A stretch of 64,000 nucleotides of DNA, taken from Sinonovacula constricta (taxonomy: Eukaryota; Mollusca; Bivalvia; Cardiida; Solecurtidae). The notes under the pieces were generated by a model. The model was given only the letters and a program-made list of their open reading frames with translations. It ran no database searches and was not told the origin of the DNA. Made by a program: the position numbers and the translations under genes. The first letter of the stretch is position 1; each line of letters starts with the position of its first letter. The stretch is from positions 19,302,347 to 19,366,346 of the forward strand of contig CM017563.1 of assembly GCA_007844125.1 (NCBI GenBank), written 5' to 3'. Below are positions 23,815 through 36,334 of this stretch, in pieces.

Positions 23815-24085
23815 GGATGGGATTTGTCAGCATATTTGCCGATACTGTGCAGCAACATTTCTATCATTATAGCACATGGGCACTTATAAGGTGCCCAGGG
23901 CGTGAACCCGGCCAGTCCACTATACTGACACCAACGAGTCAGGCAATATGCTTTCCCCTTAGCCCCTAGTGTTAGGAGGGAAGCCACTGCTACCAACTTT
24001 AAAGTCTTTAGTTTGACCCAGCCTGGGTTTGAACCCGCGACCTCAAGATGCAAGCTGACACTCTACCACTTGAGCTTTTGCGGTT
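23815..24085 (-). mobile_element. SINE-A copy with 12-bp target duplication
   Basis: tRNA head at the high end (CCGCAAAAGCTCAAGTGGTA, box B GGTTCAAACCCAGG) and 3' end cggcaaatcccatcc-like. The perfect direct repeat aaaaaatctatg is at 23803-23814 and 24086-24097. Confidence 0.92.
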
Positions 24086-24537
24086 AAAAAATCTATGATT
24101 ACACCTAAAACAGTAAAGATGAGGTGGGAGACTTGAAAGACTTGAAACTGAGCAGTACTCAAGCACATGCAGGGAGAGACTGGGAGGTTGTAAGACAACG
24201 AGGACTTCTCCCCTAATGGCATATCAAACCAACATCTACAGTGAAACAATAACAAAATAAAAATTTTGTAAAAAATACAAAGTCTTTACTTAAGAATAAG
24301 TTTCAACAAACTATTTATGATTGCTACAATTCAGGCTGAATAGACAATTCACATTCCCTCAAGTCTGTCTGTCCTTGATTAGTAATATTTGCCATAGACA
24401 GACTTGTATCATAAGCTGGACTGACCAAATTTCCAGTAAAACTTAATTGAAAACAATCTGTTAAATACAGAATTGAATGCAAACATATTCAACATGATTG
24501 TTAAATACCATTTGCAGGTAAATATTCAAGAATTTTG

Positions 24538-24562
24538 TAAAAAAAAAAAAAAAAAAAAAAAA
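24538..24562. repeat. Poly(A) run
   Basis: An uninterrupted A run of about 25 bases. No SINE or LINE body is recognised before it. A comparable T run is at 11139-11180. Confidence 0.9.
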
Positions 24563-25002
24563 TAGCATTTTTAACCAAAAAAAAAATGTTTAATCTTGCA
24601 ATCAAAATTGTTTATTTCTTTTATAAAAATCAGCTACAATATAAACCCACTGATAAATTAGGCAATGGGTCCTGCTGACAACCTAGAAATTTCAGGGTAT
24701 GGCAACCCAAGTTTATAACAAAAGCAAATAAAAACTATCAAAGAACCTTGAAAATGAAATGGTCATGTCATGTGATGTATTCTCTATTTGAAATGCCAGT
24801 ATGTATTTGCCACACCTGTCACGACTGGATGTATCTGCTCTTCACGTGTAATGTTTTATGACTAACCATGGTGTTAACATCTCACATCTACTTAAAATTG
24901 ACATATCCTGAAAGCTGATGGTGTTTTATAAACAATGGCCTTAAGAGGTGGAGTTAATTGAATAAACATGTTCTTTCACATTTTTTTTTCTCACACATTT
25001 AA

Positions 25003-25221
25003 CCCCTTCATTCATGGTTCATCTATAATTTTGAAAATTCACTTGAATTTGTTTTTGTTTTTTAAAAGTGATAAAAATGATTTCTTATAAATGTATATTC
25101 AGCTTGTAATAAAAGATTTAACCCTGAACCAGTCTACACATAAACCTTTAGCCAAGCAGATTCTGCTAATGATTGTGAATGGTTTGTGAAGGCGTAAAAT
25201 GGCATATACATTTAGGAAAGG
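25003..25221. mobile_element. piggyBac-type MITE
   Basis: Left flank TTAA, right flank TTGA; ends cccttcattcatgg and gcatatacatttaggaaagg(g). It shares the interior 'gtctacacataaacctt' and 'gtgaaggcgtaaaatggca' with 33064-33299. Confidence 0.7.
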
Positions 25222-25454
25222 GTTGATACGATTTACAGTTTTTACAAAATTGTCTTTGGTTTTGTTAAGTTTTATTGTACACAAAGAGCTGCAATCTGTT
25301 GCATTGTGTCTTACAGCAATGCATTCAGTGTTGTTCCGAATGCGTCAATGAAGAAATCCATTAACATTAATGAATGCTAATGACCAATACCCAGCATTAA
25401 ATTATTCGAGGCTTGCAGCTATTCCACTTAAAGTAAAACATACTTCTGTATATA

Positions 25455-25905
25455 AGGTGGTATCGGAGAGTTTTTCCCTCTCAAATATCCAAATAAGTTA
25501 TTACTATATTAATAATCAAGTGAAATTCTGTTCATTGATGTCCTACATCTGTGTAAAAGTAAAGCGTAACACTCAACTCATCATCCCAAACATGTATAAT
25601 CCAATCTGAGCCATGCTGCACAGTTAGCTATTTTTAAACTTAGAAAACTATGTGACCACTCACTTTTGACATCCTCATCCAGGTAATACGCTGTGATGTC
25701 AATATATTTTTCTCCGAAATATCCATATGCATAATTATAGATTTGAAAAGAATGGACATTTAGGACAATTTTTTCATGATTTGACAAACAATTGAGATAG
25801 GTTCAAATTCATCTATACATTATCTTTGCTTAGGTTACAGTACGAGATTATGTTAAAATTAGGCCAAGATTCCCCCAAACAGGCATAAAATTTAAATGTA
25901 TTTTA
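25455..25905 (+). mobile_element. TTAA MITE copy
   Basis: It begins ggtggtatcggagagttt and keeps the core 'gatgtcctacatctgtgt', 'gagccatgctgcacagttag', 'gatgtcaatata'. The 3' terminus is diverged. Confidence 0.7.
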
Positions 25906-26067
25906 ATCTTCACAAAAAAATTAAAAAACACTTGACCTTTCAGTCCACCAAGCCGGCAATATCTATTGGACAGGGCCAAACTTTACTGGACCAGTATGAT
26001 TTTTGCATTTTGGCACAATAGGTTTGTAAGCTAACTGAGGTGTTTCAAGTCATTGGGCTCAGTAAAA

Positions 26068-26220
26068 GGATGTAAGAATATATGACAAAAGTCCTATGAG
26101 CATTGAAACATATACCAGACCCTAAGGCACAGGACAATGGCATTCACATGCAAGCCAAATGTGAAAGTAAGAACAAATCTGAGATGAGTCATTTAACAAA
26201 AAGAGCAAACCCAACAGTAA
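26068..26220 (+). repeat. Interspersed repeat carrying the SINE-A insertion at 26222
   Basis: It matches 36505-36650 (same strand, no SINE) and 47722-47835 (opposite strand): 'atgacaaa(a)gtc', 'gcacaggaca', 'catgcaag', 'gaaagtaagaacaaat', 'gagtcatttaacaaaaagag'. Confidence 0.75.
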
Positions 26221-26221
26221 G

Positions 26222-26499
26222 GGAATGGGATGGGATTTGTCGGTATTTTGACGATACTGTGCAGCAACATTTCTATCATTATAGCACTGGGGCACTTATG
26301 AGGTGCCCAGGGACTGAACCCGGGCGGTCCATTATACTGACACCGATGAGTCAGGCATAATGCTGTCCCCTTTCCGAGCATTAGGAGGGAAGCCACTACT
26401 ACCAACTTTAAAGTCTTTGGTTTGACCCGGCCGGGGTTTGAACCCACGACCTCCCGATCCGCAAGCAGACACTCTATCACCTGAACTATAGCGGCCAGT
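26222..26499 (-). mobile_element. SINE-A copy with 11-bp target duplication
   Basis: Full length, from the head GGCCGCTATAGTTCAGGTGA at the high end to the 3' end cgacaaatcccatccc. The direct repeat ccaacagtaag is at 26211-26221 and 26500-26510. The site without the insertion can be read in the related repeat near 36640. Confidence 0.92.
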
Positions 26500-27689
26500 C
26501 CAACAGTAAGTGTTTAGTTCAGTTTATGTTTACAAAATAATTCCAAATTTTTTAAATGATGTGGCTGAAAATTCTGGTGGACCGTTGGTCCATTTAACTT
26601 ATAAATTTTAATAAACCGACAAGACACGTTGGTGGACTCGGGCCACAGTCCACCAGGTTTTGTCGAAGACTGTTTTATAAATGAAAACTGTCGAATACCA
26701 CCGTAAATACAAACAACTTTCATAGGCACAAGAAAAAATATTTAAAATACATATATTCCAATCTTTTTTAATCACCTCACCTCTTAGAAGCAATAAAAAA
26801 AACCATTATTCTAACAAAATCATGTTTAAGGCCTACTTATAGCATTTTAAATATCATTTAGGCCATATTGAAAGTATTCTTCAAAACAAACTTTCTAAGA
26901 CCATATTCAATGATTTCTTTCAAGATAATCAAGATTTGAAGCAAAACAGACTTGACACACCAACACAGACTTGACACACTAACACTATGTAACCTTTCCA
27001 AATACAAGGACATCAATAAACAGGTTTTACGAGATTTGTTCATATAACAATGGTCTACTAAGATGTACAATGAAAATATTTTTGGTCCAAACTGTTGGAT
27101 ACCACCTTTAAAAATGCAAACATATCCTTACCATAAAGTCAGCCATTTTTTTACATTTAGACTTTCACACTTCACAAGATACATTTTATAAAGTGAGTTA
27201 ACAATCACAAGTCCCACACTATTACTGAATGTTTGTCTGGTTTTACAATATGTATAATTCTGTTAGTTTCCACTATGGTCTGTGTGATCACATGGCTGCA
27301 GTCCTGAATATCCATTTACTTCTCCTTATGTCATCTCATGCCAACAATAAACCAAAATGTCTGCCATGTCTTGGGTTACAAACAAAAAACACTTCCGTGT
27401 AGCAAGATCGGGTGCTGTTCACTCCAGATAGAACTGCTCTTGTCAACACATTTAGAGAATTTATTAATAACAAATTTACCCTTTTCATGTTACCCATATA
27501 TTAAAAGATGGTATCCATCTATTTGCAAATATCTAATACATGTAACAACATCTTACTCTTGTTCTAGGAATTATATGCATAATTACTGCATAAATTTATA
27601 CTTTTAGTTTAAAATAAGGATGGTTAATAATTTTACCTAAATTGTTAGCTCGTTTAAATCGTGCAAAATATTACTTAAGATGGTCCTCT

Positions 27690-27992
27690 ATTTACAAATT
27701 AACAAATAAGCATGATGGGGATTTCGGCTTTAAATAGATATCAACGTCAGAGCTGATTACCCCCGGATGATAATGTAACTTGATGTTCTCAGTCCTAAAT
27801 AGCTAACTGTGCGGCGTGGCTCAGATGGGGAAAAGAATTTTGTAATGACAATGTGCTTGTGTGTTGTGCTTTTCTTCTTACATGGATGTATAACACCAAT
27901 AAAGAGTATTTAAAGGCTCTATTAATATAAAAATTAATTATGAGGTTGCAGAACAAAAATTGGTCCAAAATGTTAGACACCACCTTGAACCC
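27690..27992 (-). mobile_element. TTAA MITE copy, reverse orientation
   Basis: Core 'tagatatcaacgtcagagct', 'gctaactgtgcggcgtggct' and terminus caaaatgttagacaccacct. A second fragment ending aactgttggataccacctttaa is at about 27050-27110. Confidence 0.65.
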
Positions 27993-28334
27993 TTAGTTTA
28001 ACACATATTCATGTCTACTCACTACACATTAATCCTTACAGTTAATACCTACATCACCTTTTCTTTCTTAAATTATGAAATTACCCTAAAGTCCGAAAAA
28101 ATACCAATAAATTTCTTAGATGATTTTATAATTGGAACTTAAGAAATGTTCTTATTTCTAATGCAATTTTTTAAGATTTAACAAAAATTCCTAGTTTAAG
28201 ACAGAAAAAAACAAATAAGTTTGTATATGGATACAGCCCCAGATCCTACCTTAAATGTAGACAGTGAACAAACAATTAAAACAGTTGACAATATTTATGT
28301 TTTGTTCATTTTTTTTTTTTGATGCTTTTTAAAT

Positions 28335-28555
28335 GCATTGCAGCGACCATTTTATGATCATTATAGCAAAGTCCAGGTTTATGGTGGAGGGAGATCCCAG
28401 ACACATGTCTGGGAAGAACCACCGGCGCACCGCAAATCAGCTGTTAAGACATTCTCACATTAAGTCCCGAACCGGACTCGAACCCACGCGGTGAGATGCT
28501 AAGCAGTCAGAGGAGTTACAAGTCGGCGACTGTACCACTATTCTACGTGTGCTGC
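28335..28555 (-). mobile_element. SINE-C copy
   Basis: Well-preserved body (gcagcgaccattttatgatc, gtctgggaagaaccaccggc) and box-B region aaccggactcgaacccacgc. Head end ctaccac equivalent near 28533. Confidence 0.82.
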
Positions 28556-29135
28556 TGATAGTATTTATTTAACTGACCTAGAAAAACTACTTTGAAAAAT
28601 ACTAGACTGTTAAAAAAATTAAAGATTCGTAGGTTTCATGGCATTTTGTCCGCCTCAAACATTTTTTAATAAAAAACAACAACACTAAAATAATTTTTTT
28701 AAAAATCATGTTATCAAAACTTGGCTGAAGATATAAACCTTAGAATTGTTATTCCAGATGCTAAACAAATCAACATATGTTCAATAAATAAAGAAAATTT
28801 CTTACCCTGGCTGATGTATCTATCTTTACAGCCTGTTATTTCATGAAAACTGCAGCTTTTAACAACAAAGTAATGACAGTAAACTGGCCACACCTCATCA
28901 AAGAGTAGAGCTTGGTTTTATCCTTGCATTCCTAAGCAATGTTCACTATACTGGGGCAGTTTACTAATTTATACCATCCGAGGAGCTGTATTTACACAGG
29001 TAACATTGTCCTACCTCACCACTTATCGTGCTACATTTTGTTATTAACCCATGGCCATGTAATGCAGTTATTTGTTAACAACTTCAACCGTATGCTGCAA
29101 AGAATGAAAGATATATAGATAAAGACATTAACGCT

Positions 29136-29205
29136 AATAGTGTAGATCCTGATCCGACAGCTTTTAGCAAGATCTGGCTGGTCTGGATCTACACCACTTG
29201 TCTAT
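29136..29205. repeat. Short foldback repeat
   Basis: Inverted ends aatagtgtagatcc and ggatctacaccactt, as in the 22.24-kb copy. Confidence 0.6.
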
Positions 29206-30249
29206 GCTTTATCAATTTAATCTTAGCAGTCTAAGTGTTACATCAGAGCCTCAAATACAGATTTCTACTTCATAAAATAATGATTAAAAGAGGCCATGTA
29301 AACACATGACTTCATACAAAAAAACTTCATTTAAAAGCAGAGCTAAAGTTACAAATGCAGTGCATGTGCAGACCAAGAAAAATTAGGATACAAGGTTTTG
29401 AAAGCTGCAAGAATATAGAGGACCTTGCTCCAACAGAAAATTGCAAGTCATGCCTTTTCTGAATACAGTTATCAAGGATACACAGTCTCAATGATAACTA
29501 TTACCCTTACTTTTTGTATCCTTTAACAAACAAATTACAATCTTACTATTTAGGCTATCATAATATCAGAATCCGTATTACAACTTAACTGCATTTTTTA
29601 AAAGAATATTTGGAAGGAACTCACACTATTTTTCTCATGGTACAATGAAAATTCTAAATTGCATAAGGAGGATAACTACACCAAAATTGATTTTAGATTA
29701 CCTGCCCTTGTCAAATAGGTTCAGCTTTTGAAAGTAAATAATAAATTTTAAAGTGAATATCTTTGACAGTTTTAATGAAATGGACCTTAACAAAATGGTT
29801 AACCAATGCCAATAAAATCGGGTTTTGACATGGTGTACATTTTTTTTTCTTCGAAAAATTGAGCTAAATAACAGAAGAAGTCCTGAAATTGCTCACCTAG
29901 GATGCCGGGGAGCAAAAACAGTTTGAATAACTTTAGCAGCCGTTCATACGAGAAACATTTTTATCATTTTATTCCAAAATTCCAAGATTAGGAAGATGTT
30001 AAAAATAGTTCTATTCTAAGCATTATAATAGAAAAACAAAAATATACAAAACTGGAAATATGTTTGTGGGACTTATGTGTTGCCAGCCTTCCAGAAGTTG
30101 TCAGCAAAAGTTATCTTTTTCTTCTTAATAGTCGTCGCTGTCAGCACTGATGTACATGACATGTAGTCAAATTCTGAGACAATGAAAACCAATGTAGATA
30201 AACTGCTGTTCATAGTTTTTTTCTAGATAAAAATGATCCGACACAAGTT

Positions 30250-30780
30250 GTCATTTAATAGATAGTTTCAATGTGATGTCACAGGCACTGATAGGACAGT
30301 TAAAGGTAGACATCTTTGAAGGCAGAAACTAATGCAGGCCAAAATCTGGAAATATGTGCTGTATTAAACTCACCATTGTGTTTTGATTTTTCAGTCTATT
30401 TTACTGAATTTTATATCAAATTTAACAGCTTTTATGAAGTATTTTAAATATCAAAACTATATTTTGATAGTTTAAAAGATTTAAAAAAAATACAACCAAA
30501 AAAGGTACGCTGTTCATTTTGCTTAAGGATGAACCAATAATTTGTTTTTATTCTGTGTATTAATTCTGTGTGCATTTATCAATTTTAAAAAATTTGTATT
30601 CTAAAAATATGAATGTCAAAAGCTTTCCAATGGTGTATAGCTTTTAAATTTGTTGGACCACAAATGATGAAATTACAAGAAAATAAAATTTACGCATCCA
30701 TACAATTTATCTGAAAATCCTTGCAGATGCCATCAAAGATTACTGCCAAGATAAGAGATCTTCACTGATGTCGAAACTAT
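30250..30780 (+). repeat. 530-bp repeat, uninterrupted copy
   Basis: Aligns with both halves of 19556-20715 and carries no insertion. Shared blocks: 'ggaaatatgtgctgtattaaactcac', 'attttatatcaaat', 'caagataagagatcttcact'. Confidence 0.85.
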
Positions 30781-31234
30781 ACAAACCTTAATTAAACAAA
30801 TAAGGAAAAGTAATAGCAATCAAGCACATGGAGAGCTTTCTATCACTTTTCCTAAGTGAGTTGTATAAATCTTTGTATTAAATGCCAATGTGTGTCAGAT
30901 TCTTTTTTATCACATGATTTTAGTTGCCAATATACAATTTAAAGGCATCTTAACAACAATGCATACCTGTGAAAACTCCCTCTTTTGGAGGGAGACTCCC
31001 ACTTTTAAGGTTCAAAATTATCTGATAATGAGGGGTGTTATACAGATTTTCAGAAATCTCCCTACTTGGAAACAGATGTCATTCTTTGTTTATATGAAAA
31101 TAAATAATCTCTCACTTTGCAAGTGAAAATCTCCCACTTTAGCCTCAGAAGAAGGTCACATGTATGACAATGCTTGGTAATATAGTGGTATGAGACGATC
31201 TGTATTATGATGGCATTGATGTTGTCATCAATGA

Positions 31235-31500
31235 GGGATGGAATTTGCCGATACTGTGCAGCAACATTTCTATCATTGTAGCACAGGAGCATTTATGAGG
31301 TGCCCAGGGACTTTACCCGGCCGGTCCATTATACTGACAACGACAAGTCAGGCATAATCCTGTCCCCTTAGCCCCGAGCGTTAGGAGGGAAGCCACAAAT
31401 ACCAACTTTAAAGTCTTTGGTTTGACCCGGCCAGGGTTTGAACCCATGACCTCCCGATCCGCAAGCAGACACTCTACCATTTGAGCTATTGCGGCTGGTA
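31235..31500 (-). mobile_element. SINE-A copy with 12-bp target duplication
   Basis: Head GCCGCAATAGCTCAAATGGT at the high end, box B GGTTCAAACCC. The direct repeat tgtcatcaatga is at 31223-31234 and 31501-31512. The 53 bp below the SINE (31182-31234) recur inside the SINE at 34.5 kb. Confidence 0.92.
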
Positions 31501-32389
31501 TGTCATCAATGAAGTTGATGATGTCATGTTAGGGGTGTATTGAAGGAAAAACAAGGGGAATCATGTGATAAAAATATTCTTTAAAAATATAGCTCCATAT
31601 TCAATGTAGTGGACAAATGATGAGCAGATGGTTACGGGTCAAGGACAAGAGCTGGAGAGGTGATCATCATCTCTATTAACCTGTGCTGGTTATAAAACAT
31701 GTACCAGGTTTCTTAAGATGCTGTATTTCTACGCTCAGTAAGTAGACATAAGTGGAACTATTTCTTATTGCGCTGGAAATAGTTGAACTGTTAGGTCAGC
31801 AGCTCTTTCCTGAAAAGTAACGGTAATGCAGTTAATATAATAATTAGATCACCTAGAGTAATGGTTCTTGAGCAGTGCACTTCTTCACAACAAAAGAGCA
31901 ATGCAGTTTAAGTTATGCCTGGTCAAGAATATGAGACATTGCTAGCAATGACAAAGGACAAAGTGATCTATTGGTACCTGCCATGCCTTTGCAAGCAACA
32001 CAAAAATCCACTTAATCTTTTCATGAAAACTTCACTTGAGCTGCTTCCTGTATGGCAGTTTTTCTCTTGATTTATTTTTTTACTGCGGTGAGCACAGAAA
32101 TATAATTTCACGATTTTATTATCCAGTCCAGACAGGCAAGGCAGATCAGGTGTTATCTCGATAAAGCACATACATAGATCACTTCCTGGTCTGAAAAATT
32201 ATTCCAGTTTATAGCTAAGTTCCTTATTTGAATTATGACAATGCAATATTTGTTTGCTGCACTTTTTTTTGTGTGTATACGCATATACATCCCCTCATGG
32301 CTAGCATTCACCAATATCTTTCTTCTTTATGCCTTGGTGCCTTTTAAAGTTTGTGTCTAAAAATTTGGAACATTTTTTTCTCCTCAATC

Positions 32390-32835
32390 ATCCAAATAAA
32401 TTATTGTTACCTGAACAGATCCCATGACATGCTGGTTATTGATGTTGTTCATCTAAAAAGTGAAAAGTGAATAATCACACCCCAACTGTCTTTACAAAGA
32501 TGTATTTCCAATCTTAGCCACGCTGCACAGTTTGCTATTTTTAAACTTAGAAAAACTACACAAATACCTACGTTATATCATCATCTGGTTAGATCACTCT
32601 GATGCTGTTGTCTATTTTTAGCAGAAATCCCAAACGTGATTATTGATAGATTTGGAAATAATGAACAATGAATAATGTGTTATTTTTAAAGGGAAGTGAT
32701 GTCTTACAATTGAGGTAGCGTTAAAAATCATCTTTGCTGTCATTTAAGTGTTTCAGTAGAAATTTTGCACAAATACCCATATAGTGATATTGTCACATAT
32801 ATTTGATATAGGCAAACTGAGAGGTACCACTTTTA
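32390..32835 (+). mobile_element. TTAA MITE copy overlapping coding exon 3
   Basis: The region around and after exon 3 matches the family: 'aataaattattgttacctga' before, then 'tatttccaatcttagccacg', 'ctgcacagtttgctattttt', 'tttatgcattg' at the end. The exon 3 donor context 'gttacctgaa(c/a)agatc' is itself part of the MITE pattern. Confidence 0.65.
32411..32452 (-). CDS. GCKIII kinase coding exon 3 (14-codon microexon)
   Basis: The 42-nt exon lies between an ATCTAAAAAG-type plus-strand acceptor (ctttttag on the sense strand) and a CAG|GTAACA donor. It codes MNNINNQHVMGSVQ, phase 0 at both ends. It begins with its own ATG, so it could be a start exon from an alternative promoter as well as an internal cassette. 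Joined to exon 4 it reads straight into [12 protein letters not shown]. The position resembles the short alternative N-termini that distinguish human STK24 and STK26 isoforms. Confidence 0.65.
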
Positions 32836-33063
32836 TGCATTGTGACAATGCACAGCATGGCGTTGCAATTTTTGATAAAAAAAATGTTTAACCATGATCC
32901 GAGTCCACAAAAATCTTGTGTTGGTCCAGTTAATTATGTTAGTTTAATGGACTCATTCAGTAGAATTTGTTAGCTTGATGCATTGTTTCATTAAATTTCA
33001 TTTGAAAATACGGCTGCTGAGAATGCTTTTAAAAAAAAAATTATTTCCAAATAACTGTTTTAA

Positions 33064-33299
33064 CCATTTTTCTCATGGAGTGTGTATATAATTTTGTAAA
33101 TTCAGCTAATATTGTTGATTTTTTTTATAGTAAACATTATAAATATTTCTTGAATTGATGTATGTTCTGTTTATGATAACATCGATCCTAGGTTAATCCA
33201 GTCTACCAATAAACCCTTTGTTGTGCTGATTCTAAGATAAGTGATAATTGTGAATGTTTTGCCAAGGCGTAAAATGGCACATGCATATAAGTGAAAGGG
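33064..33299. mobile_element. piggyBac-type MITE
   Basis: TTAA on both sides (33060-33063, 33300-33303). Ends ccatttttctcatgg and ataagtgaaaggg. Shares its interior with 25003-25221. Confidence 0.75.
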
Positions 33300-33349
33300 T
33301 TAAAGGTGGGTGCTGACAGTTTGTCAATATCAAATACAGGTAACAATGT

Positions 33350-33960
33350 CTTAGCAGAACAGAACAGAACATATTTTTATTCAGATTTAAGCTCCTGTTC
33401 ATCATCATATTATAAATGCAATAAACAAATATAATACCCAGTTTAGTTATTAATATGAAAGAGAATAAAATAAAAATAATATATTAAGCTTTTTGTGTGA
33501 TACTTGCATTATAATAGAGATAAAAGAAACAACATTAGAGAATGAACTTTTATGTATTATTTACACTTATGTTCTATCTTACTAAGGTTGCTTTCTTGAT
33601 AAAAAAAGGTGAGATTAATAAGTATGTTTTTATCTTTTGAATCAAACAGCAAACACATTTTATATACAGACGGTCTATTATACAAAGTTGAGTTGAGGTA
33701 TTTTCTTCTTAAATCAGTGTATACTGGGCATATACAAATAAAATGAAAGACATCTTCAATGTCTCTGTTATTACAAAGCAAACAACTGTATCTGCTTTCT
33801 CAGATACAGGATTTCTTGAAAATCGTTCAGAGTGAATTCTTAAGAGAACATGCAGAAATTCTCATTTTTTGTAATGTCTTAGATCATTTGGTAAAATATC
33901 CAAGAATGGTTCTTAGTTTTGGCATGTCCTTTTTATTCTTATAAAAATCTCATACATCAT
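33350..33960 (-). pseudogene. LINE reverse-transcriptase C-terminal remnant
   Basis: The frame at 33781-33557 reads LCNNRDIEDVFHFICICPVY followed by TDLRRKYLN. This is the Cys/His-rich end of non-LTR retrotransposon ORF2, pattern CxxCxxxxxEDxxHFxxxCPxY. Upstream (33785-33900) a second frame reads LRISACSLRIHSERF, the preceding segment of such proteins, so there is a frameshift near 33785. No polymerase motif remains. Confidence 0.7.
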
Positions 33961-34124
33961 TATTATTCAATAAGCCATACCATTCTTGTGTAAAATGCCC
34001 TGTTTAGGGAAATTTGGGCATTATTTCTTCATAATCTACTAAATTAGCAATTAATTAAAGACAATTCTGAATACTTCATCATTACTTAGACAGTAAAAAT
34101 TGTGAAATAAGTCGCTCTCAATGT

Positions 34125-34432
34125 AATTCTTTACAAGTCTATAAATAAGCATGATGGTGTTTTCTGCTAAAAATAGATATCAACGTTAGAGTAAATTGAC
34201 CGAATGGTAATATAAAGTATTCTCAAAAGTAAGTCACATGGTTTTCTAAGATTAAAAATAGCTAACTGTGCAGAGTGACTCAGATAGGAAATACATGTTT
34301 GTAATGACAAGTGTGGTGTTATTCTTCACTTTTCAATCAGATGTTGGACATAAACAAGCAACATTTCACAGAATTATAAAGTTATTTGGGGGAAAAAAAA
34401 TCTGGTCCAAACTGTCGGATACCACTATCAAG
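34125..34432 (-). mobile_element. TTAA MITE copy, reverse orientation
   Basis: Core 'tagatatcaacgttagagt', 'aatagctaactgtgcagagtg' and terminus caaactgtcggataccact. Confidence 0.7.
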
Positions 34433-34478
34433 GCAACAGACTGGTTTGTTTTTCAATGATGGACAGAGAATAGACTGT

Positions 34479-34818
34479 GAGAAAGGGATTGGATTTGCCG
34501 GCATAGTGGTATGAGACGATCTGTATTATGATGGCATCGATGTTGTCATCAATGAGGGATGAGATTTGCCGACAATTTGCCGATACTGTGCAGCAACATT
34601 TCTATCATTATAGCACAGGGGCACTTATGAGGTACCCAGGGATTGAACCCAGCCGGTCCATTATACTGACACCGACGAGTCAGGCGTAATGCTGTCCCAT
34701 AAGCTGAGCGTTAGGAGGGAAGCCACTACTACCAACTTTAAAGTCTTTGGTATGACCCGGCCGGGGTTTGAACCCGCGACCTCCCGATCTGCAAGCCAAC
34801 TTAGCTATTGCAGCCGGT
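34479..34818 (-). mobile_element. Chimeric SINE-A insertion with transduced flank
   Basis: Between 12-bp direct repeats agaatagactgt (34467-34478, 34819-34830) lies, in minus-strand order, a tRNA-like head with a small deletion, the SINE-A body, 57 bp identical but for one base to the 3' flank of the 31.2-kb SINE, and a second SINE-A 3' tail (34485-34502). Confidence 0.85.
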
Positions 34819-36334
34819 AGAATAGACTGTCATTGACTGTCAAATTAGCCAGTTATTAACCAGACCATCTAATAAACATACAGTTATTTTGCAACTGGCA
34901 ATGTGCTATTTGTTTGTGATTTTGCTAATGTGAGTTCTTCACTTTGGTAGACATATTTTGTTTGATGTATTTCAATACATTGCACCAACAAATTAATGGT
35001 CACGTTGGTAAAGTCAAAATATTAAACATTGAGGACAAATGTCTGGGTAGATCCACTGGCACATTAGCTACTATCAAAAATAATGCTGATCTGTCCAATG
35101 CCTGCCAGGCTGTCAAAACCAAAAAATAAACTTAGCAGGATGAGAATGGGATCTGTGTGAAAAAAGTGACAGTACTAGGTACACATAGAAACAATGGATC
35201 ACTGACAATGAATACATCATCATATACCAGAGAAGGTCAATATCACAACTACAGCTGCTGCAGTTAACTACTTCATGTATACTGATAAACAAACAATGGT
35301 GTACAACAATAGACGACCAGATTGTAACTTGCTTAGCAATTCTTGTTCAAAAGCTTGTAAATAGTGTTGATCAAAATCAGCCAGCTCCCAGGGGCTGCTT
35401 GATCAGGAAATATGCCATTTGATGCTAAGTCTTTATCAATACTATTTATATCTATGCATGAATCTGAGAGTAGATAAGTAAGAAAAAGGTATTGGTTATT
35501 TCAGATGAAGCATGATAAGAAGTTATATTATGGATGGTTTACTATATGGCTGTTTTATTTTCGTATCCTTTTGTGCATACACACAGAATTTTACGCCTTG
35601 AGTAAACAGAGCAGCGGTCATTCCACACTGTCACATTCTGTGACTTAGCTAATACAAGGTACAAACTTGTGGTCGAATATATTAAACAATTTTGAAGAAG
35701 ATAAATTATAAATCAAATTTTCACAAAGAAAAAAACAATATTTGTAAAAGACAGCAATTATAATTTACAGCCATACATGTTTATAACCAAAAGGATTAAA
35801 TCAATCGCAGCAACACAAACATCTATATTGAACTGTGGTGCAATATAGGTCAGCTGGATAACCTCTTTATATCGAAGTTTTCATCCTGACTGAGACTAGA
35901 ACCCACAAGACAATGGACCAAAAGTCAGAGGAGATAGAAATTTGGCAATTCTACCATCTAAGTAACAGAAGCCAAAGCACATGGCCAGAATCTTGAGCAC
36001 AGGATATAGGCACTCCAAGGCCTCGCTAAATGAACAAGAGGTCTCTTCTCCAGTAAAGCATGATATCACTTACAAACACGCGAGGGGATTTTGATTTTTT
36101 TTTTTTTGCATTCATGTAATTGAATATAATAAATCTTTGTGAATGACAGTCCAAGTGGTATGTGAGATTAAATTGTAAACTTCTGTCAAGCATGCAGCAA
36201 AAAAATGTTGTGCTTGTTTATTTATAAAAAAATTCACACAGAGGGTTGTTTTAATAGTTGTAAACATCAGCCCTGTCAGCAGACAGCATTGGCCAAAAGT
36301 AAACAGTAGGCCCAGGGTTCTTTTTGTATACATC

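Noticed and set aside
27128..27160. Alternative first exon reading MADFM before a GTAAGG donor
   Set aside because: Splice-compatible with exon 4, but only five codons, next to a MITE end, with no promoter evidence.
28801..28835. Extra exon with a GTAAG donor between exons 3 and 4
   Set aside because: All three frames contain stops; at most an untranslated alternative exon.
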